This document shows positions 1 to 10,389 of a stretch of 64,000 nt of DNA, piece after piece. This stretch comes from Neisseria weixii (lineage in GTDB: Bacteria; Pseudomonadota; Gammaproteobacteria; Burkholderiales; Neisseriaceae), in contig NZ_CP023429.1 of assembly GCF_002327085.1 (NCBI RefSeq), positions 1-64,000 of the forward strand, written 5' to 3'. The translations under genes were made by a program, and so were the position numbers. The notes beneath the pieces are model-generated. The model had not been told where the DNA came from. It searched no databases and saw nothing but the letters and a program-made list of their open reading frames with translations. Numbering within the stretch: position 1 is the stretch's first letter; every line of letters starts with the position of its first letter.

Positions 1-3000
1 GCAATGGCGCGCATCGGCGGTACGGCCAATCAGTTCGGCTTGGCGGCGGAGGAAGCCGCAGCGCTTGCCGATGCCTTTATTGCTTTGGGCAAACCGCCCG
101 AAGTGGCGGCTACCGCCATCAATGCACTGTTGCAAAAGCTGCAAACCGCGCAGACGCAAGGGGCAGGATTCCAAGATGCACTTAAAAGTATAGGTTTGAG
201 TGCGGATGAGATGGCCGCCAATATCGCCGCCAATCCGCAACAGGCATTAACCGGCTTTTTGAGCAAGTTGCAGGATTTGGACAAACAGAGCCGCGCCCTG
301 GTGCTGTCGAAACTGTTCGGCACGGAATACAGCGACGATATTGCCCTTTTGGTCGGCTCGCTCGGCGAGTATGAAAAGGCCTTGGCCTTGGTCGGTGATA
401 AAAGCAAAGTGGCCGGTGCCATGCAGGAAGAGCTGGCTAACGTGATGGGTACGACGGAAGCCCAAATCAACCGTGCCAAAGCAGCATTTTCGGTGGCGGC
501 GGCAGAAATCGGCAGCGCGCTGCTGCCCGCGATTACGACAGCCGCCGAAGCTGCCGCCTCTGTTGCGGGCGGCGTGGCTAAAGTTGCCCAAGAATTTCCT
601 GTTCTCACCCAGTTGGCCGCGCTGTATGCCGGTGCACGTTTGGCGGTGCAAGCCTATGAAACCGCCGTGCGACTGACGGGCGGCTCGTCGGCGGCATCGT
701 TTGCCAAACAACAGGTCAGCATTAACGGTGTGCGCACATCTTTACAGTCGGCTACACAGGCCGCGCGTGAATTGACGGTGCAGCTGACGGCGGCAAACGG
801 AGCCGGCATGGGCAAGGTCAAAGGCTCGATTGCGACTTTGGGCGGTACGCTGAAATCGGTGGCAGCCAATGCAGGGGCATTGTGGGCAGCATTTGAGACA
901 GGCCGCTCAATTGGAGACGGCCTTTACAAAAACAGCGAGATTGTGCGCAGCTTCGGAGATGAATTGGCGCGTATCCCGGCGATTATCGATTCGCTTTGGA
1001 CAACGGGCGGGCTGGAAAAATACAACGAAAATTTCAAAACATCGGCTCAATCCGCCCGTGAATTGGCCGCAGCAGGGAAGAGCTGGCCAAACAGAATGCG
1101 CTGAAAAAAGAAAAAGCCGAACAGGCCGCAGCCGCAGAAGCTGCCGCCATCAAAGCCCTGCAAGCCGAATACCGGCAATCGGCATCAGAAGCCGCCGCGC
1201 TGGAAACCACGCTCAATGCCTTGCGCGCCGGTGGCCGTGAAAACACCGCCATGTATGCCGAATTTGCCGTGCAGCTTGGAGTTGCCCGAGAAAAAATGGC
1301 TGCTTTGAAAGCCGAACTTGACGCTAAAAACGCCAAAATCAGTGTGGATACGGGCGATTTGGCACGCGCCACCGCCGCGCTGGAAGAATTGGGCTTGAGC
1401 ACGCAGCAAGTTACCACCGGCATGAGCGATAACGCCAATAAAGCCTTGGACAGTTTCAGTCTGGCCGCACGGCAGTTCGGTAATGATGCCGACCAGATGG
1501 GGCGGCTGTTTCAGGCGGCCTTGTCCAAAATGGACAGCCCTGAGGCAGTGGAAGCACTTAAAGGCCGTCTGAACGAGGTCGGTAAAGAAGCAGGCCTGAC
1601 CGCTGAAGAAATCGAAAAAATCGGCGATGCCGCCCCAAAAGCCGCCGGCAAAGTATCCGAAGCCTTCGCCAAAATCGGCGTGGATGTCGATTCCGTCACC
1701 ACCGGCATCAGCAGCAAGGCCAAACAGGCGTTTGCGGATTTTCAGACGGCCTCGAAAACGGCGGCGCAGCACGGTATCGACGGTGCCAACCTGATCCGCG
1801 CGTCGTTCGAGCAGATGATGGGCAAGCTGGAAAGCCGCCAAGAATTTGAAGCATTCCGCGCCCAATTGGAGGCCAACGGCCAAACGGCCAAACTGACCCA
1901 AGACCAAATCGCGCGCCTTAATGAGGCGGCGGCAAAAGGTGCGGGTGCGGCCAAAACGGCTTATGACCAGCTTGGCGGCAGTATTAAGGCGGCCGGAGAC
2001 CCTGCTACGCTTAACCAAATCGCGAAACAGGCGCAGGCGGCTTTTGAGAGCGGCTCAATCAGCGCGGCGCAATACGACCGAGTGATTGAACAGGTCAACG
2101 CGCGCGCGCAGGAATTGGCGCAAAACACGGCCAAAGGCGGCGACCAAGCCGTGCAGGCACACCAAAAAGCCGCCGAATCCGCGCGGCAGCGCGAATCCGC
2201 CGAACGCCGTGCGGCCAATGCCGTCGGGGAATCAGCCAAGGCAACAGAAAAAGCGTCGGCAGCCGTTACCGACTACGGCTACCGAATGAGCCAAACCCAC
2301 GGCTATGTCAAGCTGACGACCGAGGAGATGGAAAAGCTTAACCGTGCATTTTCGGGCGTTAAATTCGGCGCGGCCGCTGATTTGGTAACAGCCCAAGTTA
2401 AAGATTGGACCGAAAAAATAGCCAACGCCAACGCGGCGATGGAGCGGTTAAACCAATCAACATCAGCCGGCATGGTCAATAATGCCGACCTACAGCGTGC
2501 CATCACTGCGACCAATGCGGCGGCGGACAAATTGGGCGAGGTCAAATTAAGCCGATTCCGCGCGGCCATTGAAGATGCCCGCGCCCGAATGCAGGCCTTA
2601 AGGCAAGAAGCCAGCGATGCTACCGCGTCTTTGCAGGCACAGCTTGACGAACTGAACGGCAATGCCGAAGCGACTTATGCGTATCAGCACCAAAAGCAGC
2701 TTGCTGATTTGCAGGCGAAATTGGCCGAGGCGCAACGGTTCCAGCAGGCCGAAGTGGCGGCGGAATATCAAAAGCAAATCAAGTTGCTCGAGCAGATTTA
2801 CCAAAAACAAAAAAGCAACCGCCAAGCCGAGCGGGTGCAAGCCCAATCGGTTAGCACGCCCGTCTATTCAGGCGGCGGCAACAGCAATTCCGGTGCGAGT
2901 GCCGATGTGTTGCGCCAAATCGGCACAGGCGGGGTCAATATCGACTTGGGCCGTCTGAGCAGCGTGCTCAAAGAGCGCGATCAGGCTGTGGTCGACAGTA

Positions 3001-3041
3001 TGTTTAAGCAGCTTGAGGACGGTTTAAAGCGCAGTACCTGA
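1..3041 (+). pseudogene. Phage tail tape measure protein, partial and frameshifted
   Basis: This is the tail-length ruler and scaffold around which the tail tube polymerises. The gene enters from outside the window. The first frame, to 1104, holds the conserved tape-measure core (tail-lysis-like segment with QTQGAGFQDALKSIGLS, then LSKLFGTEYSDDIALLVGSL) and an Ala-rich helical stretch. The second frame, open from about 1071 to 3041, is a long Ala/Gln/Glu-rich coiled coil ending in a short acidic tail. The two frames join smoothly if one G is restored in the GGG at 1075-1077, giving AAxREELAKQNALKKE across the joint. Programmed frameshifts in tails normally lie in the chaperone gene upstream, so this break is probably a sequence error or a real lesion. 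The following hairpin (3077-3098) ends the transcript. Confidence 0.8.
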
Positions 3042-3076
3042 TTTCAGACTGCCGCCAAGCCGTAAAGTGCAGCCAT

Positions 3077-3106
3077 GCCCCGCCCAATCAGGCGGGGCTT
3101 TTGTTT
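3077..3106 (+). terminator. Rho-independent terminator after tape measure gene
   Basis: A perfect 8-base stem (GCCCCGCC, 3077-3084, with GGCGGGGC, 3091-3098) with a 6-base loop is followed by TTTTGTTTT. Confidence 0.8.
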
Positions 3107-3139
3107 TAATCAGGTATTAACCACGAAAGGCCGTCTGAA

Positions 3140-3550
3140 ATGGCAAACGATGTTTGGATTCTGAAACGCAACGATACCAATGAACGGATTGAGCTGCCGC
3201 AGGATATACGCTGGCGTGATGAGTTTGAGTGGTCGAAAGTGGCGCAAGCCGCGCCGCAGCGGACTTTGTCGGGCGGTTTGATTATCCAGCAAGGAGTCAA
3301 GCTCAACGGCAGACCGATTACGCTGTCCGGCTCGTGGGTATGGCACACACTGGGCACGGTGCGCCGGCTACGCGAATGGTCTGATACACCCGAACTGGAG
3401 ATGACGCTTAGCCATTACGACGGACGCGAATTTAATGTCGTGTTCCGCCTGCACGATTCCGCGCTCGGCAATGTCGAGCCTGTACGTTATGCCACGCCTG
3501 AAGCGGGCAGCGAACGCTACACCGCCGAAATCTTATTAATGACTTTTTAA
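3140..3550 (+). CDS. Phage tail protein, 136 aa, function unknown
   Basis: The protein begins MANDVWILKRND and is soluble, without membrane segments. It has a beta-rich pattern and the segment DGREFNVVFRLHD near residue 95. Its position between the tape measure and a very large tail protein is where siphophages encode small distal-tail or tail-completion proteins, so a baseplate/tail-tip role is inferred from position only. The start is unusual: the ATG follows directly on an intact DUS (3128-3139), whose AGG is the only Shine-Dalgarno-like element. The gene is separated from the tape measure by a terminator and is 14 bases ahead of the next gene. Confidence 0.7.
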   Translation: MANDVWILKRNDTNERIELPQDIRWRDEFEWSKVAQAAPQRTLSGGLIIQQGVKLNGRPITLSGSWVWHTLGTVRRLREWSDTPELEMTLSHYDGREFNVVFRLHDSALGNVEPVRYATPEAGSERYTAEILLMTF

Positions 3551-3564
3551 ACAGGCTTTAAACC

Positions 3565-6500
3565 ATGAATAAAACCACCCGCCTTACCCAGCAGGATTTG
3601 CAGATTTACCCGAGCCAGCGCATGACCGACACGCCGGACGGCGGCGGCCTGATGACGGGGACGCCCCTGACCGGTGCCGATAATGAGATTTTTCCGCCGG
3701 TGTCGGATGTTGACCGCACAATGGGCAGCTTTGACGCGCGTCTGCTCTACCCTGCCGTGTTGCGCAACGATGCCGAGCCGCTTTACGGCGGCCATTTCAT
3801 CATCAGCGAGCCGCCGAAATCGCCGAATGTGTCGTTTTTGGCGTTTAAAGCGCGCAATTACGGCGAAGAGCGGCAGGACATCATGCCGCGCATCGAAGCC
3901 TACAGCGTGCCGACGGTCGAAAGCCGCATGACCATGATGGGGCGGCATTTGTCCGGCGTGCGCCTGATTCAGGCCTACCAGCGCGTCGAAGCCCCGCTGC
4001 CGAAGGTCGGCGAGCGTTATTGCCTTGAATTTACCGATACCCGAAATTCCGCCGCCGCGCGGCGTTACGAGTATTTCCGTATCCAGAATTTGGAGTCGGA
4101 AATCCGCACGTTTGAAATCCCGTTGCCAAACGGAGAAACCAAAGAAATCCGGCGTCGCGTGGTTAAAATGGAAATTACCAATCCGCTGGTCAACGATTAT
4201 GAGGGCGTAAACTACCCGGTCGAGGGATATGCTAACGCCCCCGTTAAGATTTTGGAAACTCAGGTTGCCGATTCGGCCAGCTATTACGGTGTCAAACCCG
4301 TATCCGCGCCGCTGAAAAAAGGCGACGCCGCGCTGACCGTGTCCGGCATTTACGAAAAACTGGTGCCGACATCAACAGTTGAAACCGCCATCGCCGACCA
4401 ATATCCGGTGCCGTCTGAAATGTGGATACCATCCGCGCCCGTGGGCGTGGTGTTTGCGGGATACCATAACGGCGGTAATCTGTATTTCCCGCAGCCGGTT
4501 TTGCCGGGCAGCATCGCATGGGGCAATTTTAAAGACAATGCTGCCGGCCTGCTTTCGGACGGCCGCAACAGCTACTCCGTCGATTACCATCGCGGTGTGA
4601 TTGAAAACCTGCCGTCCGGCCGCTACACCATCAGCGGCCAATTCGGTGCCAAGTCGTCAGCCGCCCGTTACTCTACCTATGTCGAAGTCAAAGAGACCAA
4701 CCAAGGCACAGCATGGGCACCGCTGCTCAAGCCGCTGCCCGCCCCGGGCGCATTGGCCGTGTCGTTTATGGCTTTGGGCGTGTGGTACACCCTGAAAGAT
4801 TTTGGTGACGGTATTATCCGTGACGAGGCCAACACACAGGTCGGCACGGTGTCGTATGTGTCCGGCTCGGTGATTCTTAATCTGCCCGCCATGCCCGATG
4901 TCGGCAGTAAAATCGTATTCCAATGGGGCGGCGACGGTTTTCAGACCTTTGACGGCAAGGCCGCGGGGTCGGTGATGGTCGGCACGCCAAGCGGCGGCGA
5001 CGGCGTGTACGACATCGGACAAGCCGTCAAGCCCGGCACCGTGCGCCTGAGTTGGACGGACGGTGGAGCCAAAACCGCCCGGGACAACGGCGCAGGCGGC
5101 ATAACAGGTGACATCACCGGCACCATCGACTATGCGTCGGGTGTGATTAAAACGACCGTGGTGCGAGCGGGAAACATCGGCATCGCCCGCGAAGAGTACA
5201 CGGCAGCAGATGCAAAAGGCGAAGCCCAATGGAAGAAGGGCAACTTGGTGTTAGACATCGGCCGTACCGCGCCGGGCAGTTTTATGGCGGTGTTGTCGGG
5301 GAGCCTAAATGTAAAGGTGATCTACATTAAATATCTGATTGACTCTTCCAGTCGCTTTCGTTTTCGTTATGGCGACCGCCGGATTGTCGAAAGTAACTAT
5401 ACCGCCAGGTCTTTTAATTTGGTGATTTCTGACAACGGCTCGGGTGGCCTGCTTTTGGACGGTAACCTGTTGAGTGGCGGCAGCATTGACTATTCAAGCG
5501 GCGCAGTAAGAATTCCGGCTGCATCGCTAGATTTGAAGGTGTATGATTCACGGCAAGGCTATGTGGATCCGGGTGAAGGTTTTTCCCGGGTCAGAATAAG
5601 TGAGATAGCCGACCGCGAAGTAAGGGTCACGCCCAACGGCAAAATCGTTTGGGTCAAAAAAGAATCTTCCGCCGCCGAGTCCAAATCGGGCAGCGTGCGC
5701 GGCTCTTTGGTGTTGGATGCGCTCAAAGGCGGCTATGCCAACGATACTGCGGTATTTGACACATGGCGGTTTTCAGACGGCAAAACCGACATCGTCGAGC
5801 GCGGCGGCGTGCTGTATAAAAATTGGGATACCGCATCCGGCAGCGGCCAGATGGTCGGCAACATGGATGATCACGGTAAAGTCGACTTGACCGATGATGC
5901 CGTTGACGGCGGCAGCCTCAAAATCACGGCAGGCATTGTAAAGCGGCCTGAAACACTCATGTACAGCTATTCCGGCCGCACGGATTCTGCTCCGGTCAAG
6001 CCGGAGAGCTTTACGGTGTATGCAGGTGATTCCGTGGCCAAATCCGATGCCGACGGCAATATTACCGGCGCATTCAACGGCACTATTGATTATGAGACAG
6101 GTTTCTACAGCGTCGAATCCGCCGACGGCTTTTATCCGTCGACCATGCGTTACAACGCCGTCACCCAAGACAATCTGCCCTTGGATTCATCGATTATCGG
6201 CATCGACTCAGTGCGGCTGCCGTCAGACGGGCGCGTGCCGATTTACCGCAAAGGCGACATGATTGTCATCGGCAGCCATCTCAAGCAGGATTTGGGCGGG
6301 TCGTTTACCGGCGGACAGCAAATCACGCTTAACCGCCAAAACATCGACCGCCTGTGTCTGCTGGACGCCGACGGCAAACACGTCCTGGCCGAAAAATACA
6401 GCATGGATTTAAAAACGGGCGAGCTGACTTTTTCCGAGCCGCTGGATTTGTCGCAATACGCCATGCCCCTGACCGCATCAATGGCATGGGAAGAAGAAAA

Positions 6501-7059
6501 CCGCATCACCGGTGTGGATATTTCAGGCCGTCTGAAACTGCAATTCGCCCTGTCGCGCGATTACCCGCAGGAAAACACCTACGTTTCCAGCGCGCTCATC
6601 GGCGGCGATTTGCTGGTGCGCGCCACCGAGCCTTTCAGCCAGCGGGCGTGGGACAACGTATGGGCGGATGCTATGCGCGGCGAAGAGATTTTGGCCAAAC
6701 TCAACGTCAAAGACTACCCGTTTAAACTGACCAGCAACGGCGCGGTTACCGAGCGTTGGCTGATACAGTTTACCGGCGAGAGCCAATACCGGCTCTACGG
6801 CGAGCAGTTGGGCTTGGTGTTGGCATCGGACACGCTGACCGGATTGGCACCCGCCAATCCGGCCACCGGCAAACCGTATTTCCGCCTGCCAGCCGCGGCA
6901 TTCGGCGGCGGCTGGGAGCGCGGCAACTGCATCCGGTTCAACACATTCGGCACGCCGCTGCCCGTATGGGTATTGCGCAGCGTCCACCCCAGCCCCGACA
7001 AGCAGGCCGGGCGCGACGGTTTCACCGCCTGTCTGCGCGGCAATACGGTGGCCGGGTAA
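3565..7059 (+). CDS. Large phage tail-tip/baseplate protein, 1164 aa
   Basis: This is the largest structural gene seen here after the tape measure. The sequence is beta-rich and carries a recurring motif, aromatic-or-Asp then Y, a small residue, x, G, x, hydrophobic. Examples are VDYHRGVIENLPSG, IDYASGVIKTTV, IDYSSGAVRIPA and IDYETGFYSVES. This implies several related beta-sandwich modules in tandem. The C-terminal third contains more compact segments (for example RAWDNVWADAMRGEEILAKLN). By size, repeat structure and position it is probably the central tail-tip or receptor-proximal protein, possibly with adhesive modules; no enzymatic motif was recognised. A terminator hairpin (7133-7156) follows. 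Confidence 0.7.
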   Translation: MNKTTRLTQQDLQIYPSQRMTDTPDGGGLMTGTPLTGADNEIFPPVSDVDRTMGSFDARLLYPAVLRNDAEPLYGGHFIISEPPKSPNVSFLAFKARNYGEERQDIMPRIEAYSVPTVESRMTMMGRHLSGVRLIQAYQRVEAPLPKVGERYCLEFTDTRNSAAARRYEYFRIQNLESEIRTFEIPLPNGETKEIRRRVVKMEITNPLVNDYEGVNYPVEGYANAPVKILETQVADSASYYGVKPVSAPLKKGDAALTVSGIYEKLVPTSTVETAIADQYPVPSEMWIPSAPVGVVFAGYHNGGNLYFPQPVLPGSIAWGNFKDNAAGLLSDGRNSYSVDYHRGVIENLPSGRYTISGQFGAKSSAARYSTYVEVKETNQGTAWAPLLKPLPAPGALAVSFMALGVWYTLKDFGDGIIRDEANTQVGTVSYVSGSVILNLPAMPDVGSKIVFQWGGDGFQTFDGKAAGSVMVGTPSGGDGVYDIGQAVKPGTVRLSWTDGGAKTARDNGAGGITGDITGTIDYASGVIKTTVVRAGNIGIAREEYTAADAKGEAQWKKGNLVLDIGRTAPGSFMAVLSGSLNVKVIYIKYLIDSSSRFRFRYGDRRIVESNYTARSFNLVISDNGSGGLLLDGNLLSGGSIDYSSGAVRIPAASLDLKVYDSRQGYVDPGEGFSRVRISEIADREVRVTPNGKIVWVKKESSAAESKSGSVRGSLVLDALKGGYANDTAVFDTWRFSDGKTDIVERGGVLYKNWDTASGSGQMVGNMDDHGKVDLTDDAVDGGSLKITAGIVKRPETLMYSYSGRTDSAPVKPESFTVYAGDSVAKSDADGNITGAFNGTIDYETGFYSVESADGFYPSTMRYNAVTQDNLPLDSSIIGIDSVRLPSDGRVPIYRKGDMIVIGSHLKQDLGGSFTGGQQITLNRQNIDRLCLLDADGKHVLAEKYSMDLKTGELTFSEPLDLSQYAMPLTASMAWEEENRITGVDISGRLKLQFALSRDYPQENTYVSSALIGGDLLVRATEPFSQRAWDNVWADAMRGEEILAKLNVKDYPFKLTSNGAVTERWLIQFTGESQYRLYGEQLGLVLASDTLTGLAPANPATGKPYFRLPAAAFGGGWERGNCIRFNTFGTPLPVWVLRSVHPSPDKQAGRDGFTACLRGNTVAG

Positions 7060-7132
7060 GGCCGTCTGAAAGCCGCAGGCTTCTGCGAAGCTGAAGACAA
7101 ACTGCCGCCAAGCCGCAAAGTGCATCCGTGCA

Positions 7133-7156
7133 AGCCCCGGTTTCCGGGGCTTTTCT
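7133..7156 (+). terminator. Rho-independent terminator after large tail gene
   Basis: AGCCCCGG (7133-7140) pairs with CCGGGGCT (7144-7151) across a 3-base loop, followed by TTTTCT. The next gene presumably has its own promoter in the AT-rich stretch at 7157-7190. Confidence 0.75.
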
Positions 7157-7193
7157 GCATAATGAGTGCATATGTTTTTTTAGGGATTCAACC

Positions 7194-8096
7194 ATGTTTA
7201 ATACTACCCGCACGCCCGTAAAATTATATAAGTGGGATGACCCGGGTGCGCCTCAGGTCAGCTATACCCAAGGCTCAATTAAAACCGTTTTAAAAGCGTG
7301 CTTGATTAGCGGTTACGGCGATGGAGACAACCGTAAAGAGCCGTTAGGGTGGAAAATCAGCTTTGAGGAGGATTATAAAGCTGTTTTCGCGCCGAAGGAT
7401 GACGAGGCGGAAGGCTGGGCGCTGTCAGCGGATGATTCTTGGCGGGGCAATACCGGCAACCAGACCGACTCAGGAGCGCGTTGTCGGATTATTTTAAACC
7501 CGACATCAATTTCAAACGGTGAAATTGTCAATTCCGAGGCCTGGTGTGGTTTTAGTTATTCGTCATTTAAAGGTTCCGGTAAGTGGTGGCTTGTTGGCAA
7601 TGGCAGAGCATTTGTTTTGGTTACCTCTGATTCATCGTCGTCTAGAGAATGCGGCTTTCTTTATTTTGGCTTATTCCCGTCGGTTGCTGATCGGCAGTCC
7701 GGTAATTTGTGTTTGGGTTTTGTGGGCGGGTTTGGGTCAGCTGCTTATACCGGCGGGAGTTTGCATATCCAATATGCGCGCAGCTATGACTATTTATCGG
7801 GGGCAGGAGGAAGGATAGTTTCTAAAGCTAACGGTTATTATTCTGTTAAATACCCTAACCCGGCTACCGGCGGGTTTTGTGCCGACGACTGCTATCTGTT
7901 GGAGACTGCCAACTCATTGAACATGCTTGCCGGCTCTTTACCCGGCTGTATGATGATTTTCGAGGATATGCCTACGTCAAACGAAGTGCCGTTTGGCAAG
8001 ATTTTTAAGGATCTTGACGGCAGCGGTGACCAATACCTTTATTGCAGAGTTAATGGCCGGGGCATGCTGGTCAACCTTAATGCGTGGGAAATGTGA
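7194..8096 (+). CDS. Phage structural protein, 300 aa, function unknown
   Basis: The chosen start gives MFNTTRTPVKLYKWDD. It is preferred over the longer frame from 7128 because that one runs through the terminator hairpin, and because an AGGGA element sits 5 to 10 bases ahead of 7194. The protein is rich in Gly, Ser, Tyr and Trp with many Cys (for example GFCADDCYLLE), a composition common in tail-fibre or tip proteins. The segment TQGSIKTVLKACLISGYGD near the N terminus is typical of a short conserved family of tail-associated proteins, but its function is unknown to me. The stop overlaps the next start (TGATG at 8094-8098), so the two are translationally coupled. Confidence 0.65.
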   Translation: MFNTTRTPVKLYKWDDPGAPQVSYTQGSIKTVLKACLISGYGDGDNRKEPLGWKISFEEDYKAVFAPKDDEAEGWALSADDSWRGNTGNQTDSGARCRIILNPTSISNGEIVNSEAWCGFSYSSFKGSGKWWLVGNGRAFVLVTSDSSSSRECGFLYFGLFPSVADRQSGNLCLGFVGGFGSAAYTGGSLHIQYARSYDYLSGAGGRIVSKANGYYSVKYPNPATGGFCADDCYLLETANSLNMLAGSLPGCMMIFEDMPTSNEVPFGKIFKDLDGSGDQYLYCRVNGRGMLVNLNAWEM

Positions 8097-8464
8097 TGGC
8101 CGACCTGTTTTTCCGCAGCCGCCCGGTATTTTATTACAGGCAATTGAGTTATCAAAACCATTTGTTGCAAAGTAACTGTTTTTTAAGGTCGGCACACCAT
8201 AAATACGGCGGCAAGGGCTGCATCGCCGGCGAAGCAGACGGCATCGTCACCGTCGACGGCCAACCCGCGTCACGCCGCATCTACCTGTTTGCCCTACCCG
8301 CGATGGAATGCATCGCCGACACATGGAGCAAGCCTGACGGCAGTTACCGTTTTGACCGTCTCAACACCGATAAAGAGTACATGATGGTTGCGCGCGACTA
8401 CAAAAAACAATACGAGCCGGTGAGCTACGACTACATTAAGCCGTATGTAGATTCAGACGGCTGA
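8096..8464 (+). CDS. Phage protein with carboxypeptidase-regulatory-like domain, 122 aa
   Basis: The central part (GIVTVDGQPASRRIYLFALPAMECIADTW, then PDGSYRFDRLNTDKEYMMVARD) has the pattern of the carboxypeptidase regulatory-like (transthyretin-type) beta-sandwich. In that pattern a G..V.G.P start is followed by a DGSYRF strand and a Y.V.A.D ending. Such small domains are common decorations of tail proteins. The start at 8096 overlaps the previous stop by one base; a longer start at 8084 would lie inside that gene. The remaining N-terminal residues are basic and aromatic. A DUS and the next tail gene follow after 13 bases. A structural role is inferred from context. Confidence 0.65.
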   Translation: MADLFFRSRPVFYYRQLSYQNHLLQSNCFLRSAHHKYGGKGCIAGEADGIVTVDGQPASRRIYLFALPAMECIADTWSKPDGSYRFDRLNTDKEYMMVARDYKKQYEPVSYDYIKPYVDSDG

Positions 8465-8477
8465 GAGGCCGTCTGAA

Positions 8478-10355
8478 ATGTCCGACCCTAAAAAATACAC
8501 CGCCAATGCCATACCGCTGCCGTTTGCGCAGCGGATTGACGGGCGGTCTGAAGCCAACCGCCTGCCGTTGCCTTTCAGACGGCCTTTGGGCTATGCCGGT
8601 GATGACACGCCGCCCCATGATACGGGGCAGCAGCCGGATAACCCTTTGCCGCAGCCCAAGCCTGACGACGGTTATGCGCGTGTGTCTCAAGGATGGGGAT
8701 TTGTGCAGCACGCGGTCGGGTCGGCAGCGGTTTGCCGGGGTGCCGGTTATACCCATGCCGCTTTGCGGCTGCCTTTTCAGACGGCGTGGGATGCCGCGTC
8801 GGATGTGTCGGTGTGTTTAGAGCCGTTTACCGACGCTTTGGCCGATGTGCGCCGTGATACCGCCGCACATTACAGGCCGTCTGAAAAACTCGGCGGCTGC
8901 GGCCATGTGCAAACCGGCGGTATTGCCGATTTGAGACGCTGTGAGCAACCGCACACAAGCGGCAGCGCGGTTCGGGCAAACGGCAATCATGACGACACGT
9001 CGGCGGTTTCCGGCCTGTTTGTCGATACCTGCACGCAACCCCGTACCAGTGCGAGCGGTGCAGTGGGCTTGTGTTTGGATTCGGACTTGCACGCGGCGCA
9101 GGATTTGGCGGCCTGTCTGCACCCCCGATACCAACCGGCCTTAAGCGTGCCGTGCGAATACTACGAGATTCCGCTCGAGCCGGAACCGGACAACACCGAA
9201 AAGACCTATATCTGCGGCATCCGTCCGCCGTCCAACCGCATGGCATTGCGGTTTCAGCGGCGCAAAATCGCCCACGCCGCCCACGCCATACCGTTGCCGT
9301 TTGCCTGTTTTGACCAATCGGCCACCCCGATTTTAAAAGGCTACATCATGCAAAACACCGTTTCCGCCGCCGTTGACGGCCGGCCGCTCAATCTCTTGTC
9401 GGCTTCCTTTACCTGCGACACCGGCGGCTACTGCTGGCAGGGCAGCGTGACCCTGCCGCCTGATGATTTCGTGCGGCTCAATATCGACGGACGCGCCAAA
9501 GGCAGCCCGGCCTTAATCAGTTGCCGCATTAATGGCGATAATTTTGTTTTCATGGCCGAGGATTACAGCGACAACCGACAGTTCGGCCAAAAATCCTACA
9601 CCGTTACCGGGCGCAGCCAAACGGCCCTGCTGGGCGACGACTACGCGGCAAAAGGCGACGGCACTTACCGCAACCCGATTTATGCGGCGCAAATCGCCAA
9701 CGGGCAGCTTAAGTTCGGCAGCGTCAAGCTGGACGGCTGGGGCATCGCCGATTGGCTGATTCCTGCCGATGTGTATTCCGTGACGGACAAAACGCCGATG
9801 GCCGTGCTGCAGGAGCTGGCGGCCGCTGCAGGCGGTTTTGTCGAGAGTGACCGAGCCGAAGCCGTGGTACGGCTCAAACCGAAATGGCCTAAGGCTGCGT
9901 GGGAGATTGATTCTGCCGCCCCTGATGTCGCCGTGCCGTCCAGCGTGATTATCAAAATCAGCGGCCGGCGCAGCGTGTCGGAAAAAGCCAACGGCGTATT
10001 CGTTTGGGCAAACCATGACAAAGGTGTGGGCGGCGACATTTACCGCAGCGGCAGCGGCCGCGAGCCGCGCGCATCGGCTTTGAGCGGCGCGCTCTACACC
10101 GACCAAGCCGTGTTGACTGCCGCCGGTATCACCGCCTTGAGTGCCACGGGAATCCATAAAAAAGAGACGGTGACGCTGCCGGTATCCGACAAGTACGCCA
10201 TCCCTTTGGCCGCGCTGGGGCAGATTTGGCAAATCCAAGAGCCGGTCGGCATGTGGCAAGGCGTGGTTACCGGCGTAACGCTGGACGTATCCGTTGCCGA
10301 CGATGCGCCGGTGGTGACGCAAACCTTGAGCATAGACCGTTATTTGGACGATTAA
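8478..10355 (+). CDS. Phage tail hub-like protein, 625 aa
   Basis: The protein appears to have two parts. Residues 1-290 are low in regular structure and repeat the motif PLPF (NAIPLPF near residue 11, NRLPLPF, HAIPLPF near 275), with many Pro and Cys. From about residue 291 (MQNTVSAAVDGRPLNLLSASF) the sequence becomes a well-ordered alpha/beta domain with TYRNPIYAAQIANGQLKFG and PMAVLQELAAAAGGFVESD. This resembles, in style and position, phage hub or late-control-D-like proteins. Assignment as a hub is inference. The ATG follows directly on an intact DUS (8466-8477), the same arrangement as at 3128. Further DUS copies lie inside the coding region. A shorter protein starting at 9349 is possible. 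Confidence 0.65.
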   Translation: MSDPKKYTANAIPLPFAQRIDGRSEANRLPLPFRRPLGYAGDDTPPHDTGQQPDNPLPQPKPDDGYARVSQGWGFVQHAVGSAAVCRGAGYTHAALRLPFQTAWDAASDVSVCLEPFTDALADVRRDTAAHYRPSEKLGGCGHVQTGGIADLRRCEQPHTSGSAVRANGNHDDTSAVSGLFVDTCTQPRTSASGAVGLCLDSDLHAAQDLAACLHPRYQPALSVPCEYYEIPLEPEPDNTEKTYICGIRPPSNRMALRFQRRKIAHAAHAIPLPFACFDQSATPILKGYIMQNTVSAAVDGRPLNLLSASFTCDTGGYCWQGSVTLPPDDFVRLNIDGRAKGSPALISCRINGDNFVFMAEDYSDNRQFGQKSYTVTGRSQTALLGDDYAAKGDGTYRNPIYAAQIANGQLKFGSVKLDGWGIADWLIPADVYSVTDKTPMAVLQELAAAAGGFVESDRAEAVVRLKPKWPKAAWEIDSAAPDVAVPSSVIIKISGRRSVSEKANGVFVWANHDKGVGGDIYRSGSGREPRASALSGALYTDQAVLTAAGITALSATGIHKKETVTLPVSDKYAIPLAALGQIWQIQEPVGMWQGVVTGVTLDVSVADDAPVVTQTLSIDRYLDD

Positions 10356-10389
10356 ACCGTTTCAGACGGCCTTTAAAGATTTTTGACGT

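Noticed and set aside
1071..1104. Programmed frameshift in the tape measure gene
   Set aside because: Programmed tail frameshifts lie in the chaperone gene before it, and the site GGGAAGAG is not a known slippery heptamer; treated as base loss.
1185..2018. 277-codon minus-strand frame opposite the tape measure gene
   Set aside because: Composition (Phe/Gly-rich) is that of a mirror of an Ala/Lys-rich coding strand; no ribosome-binding site or family match.
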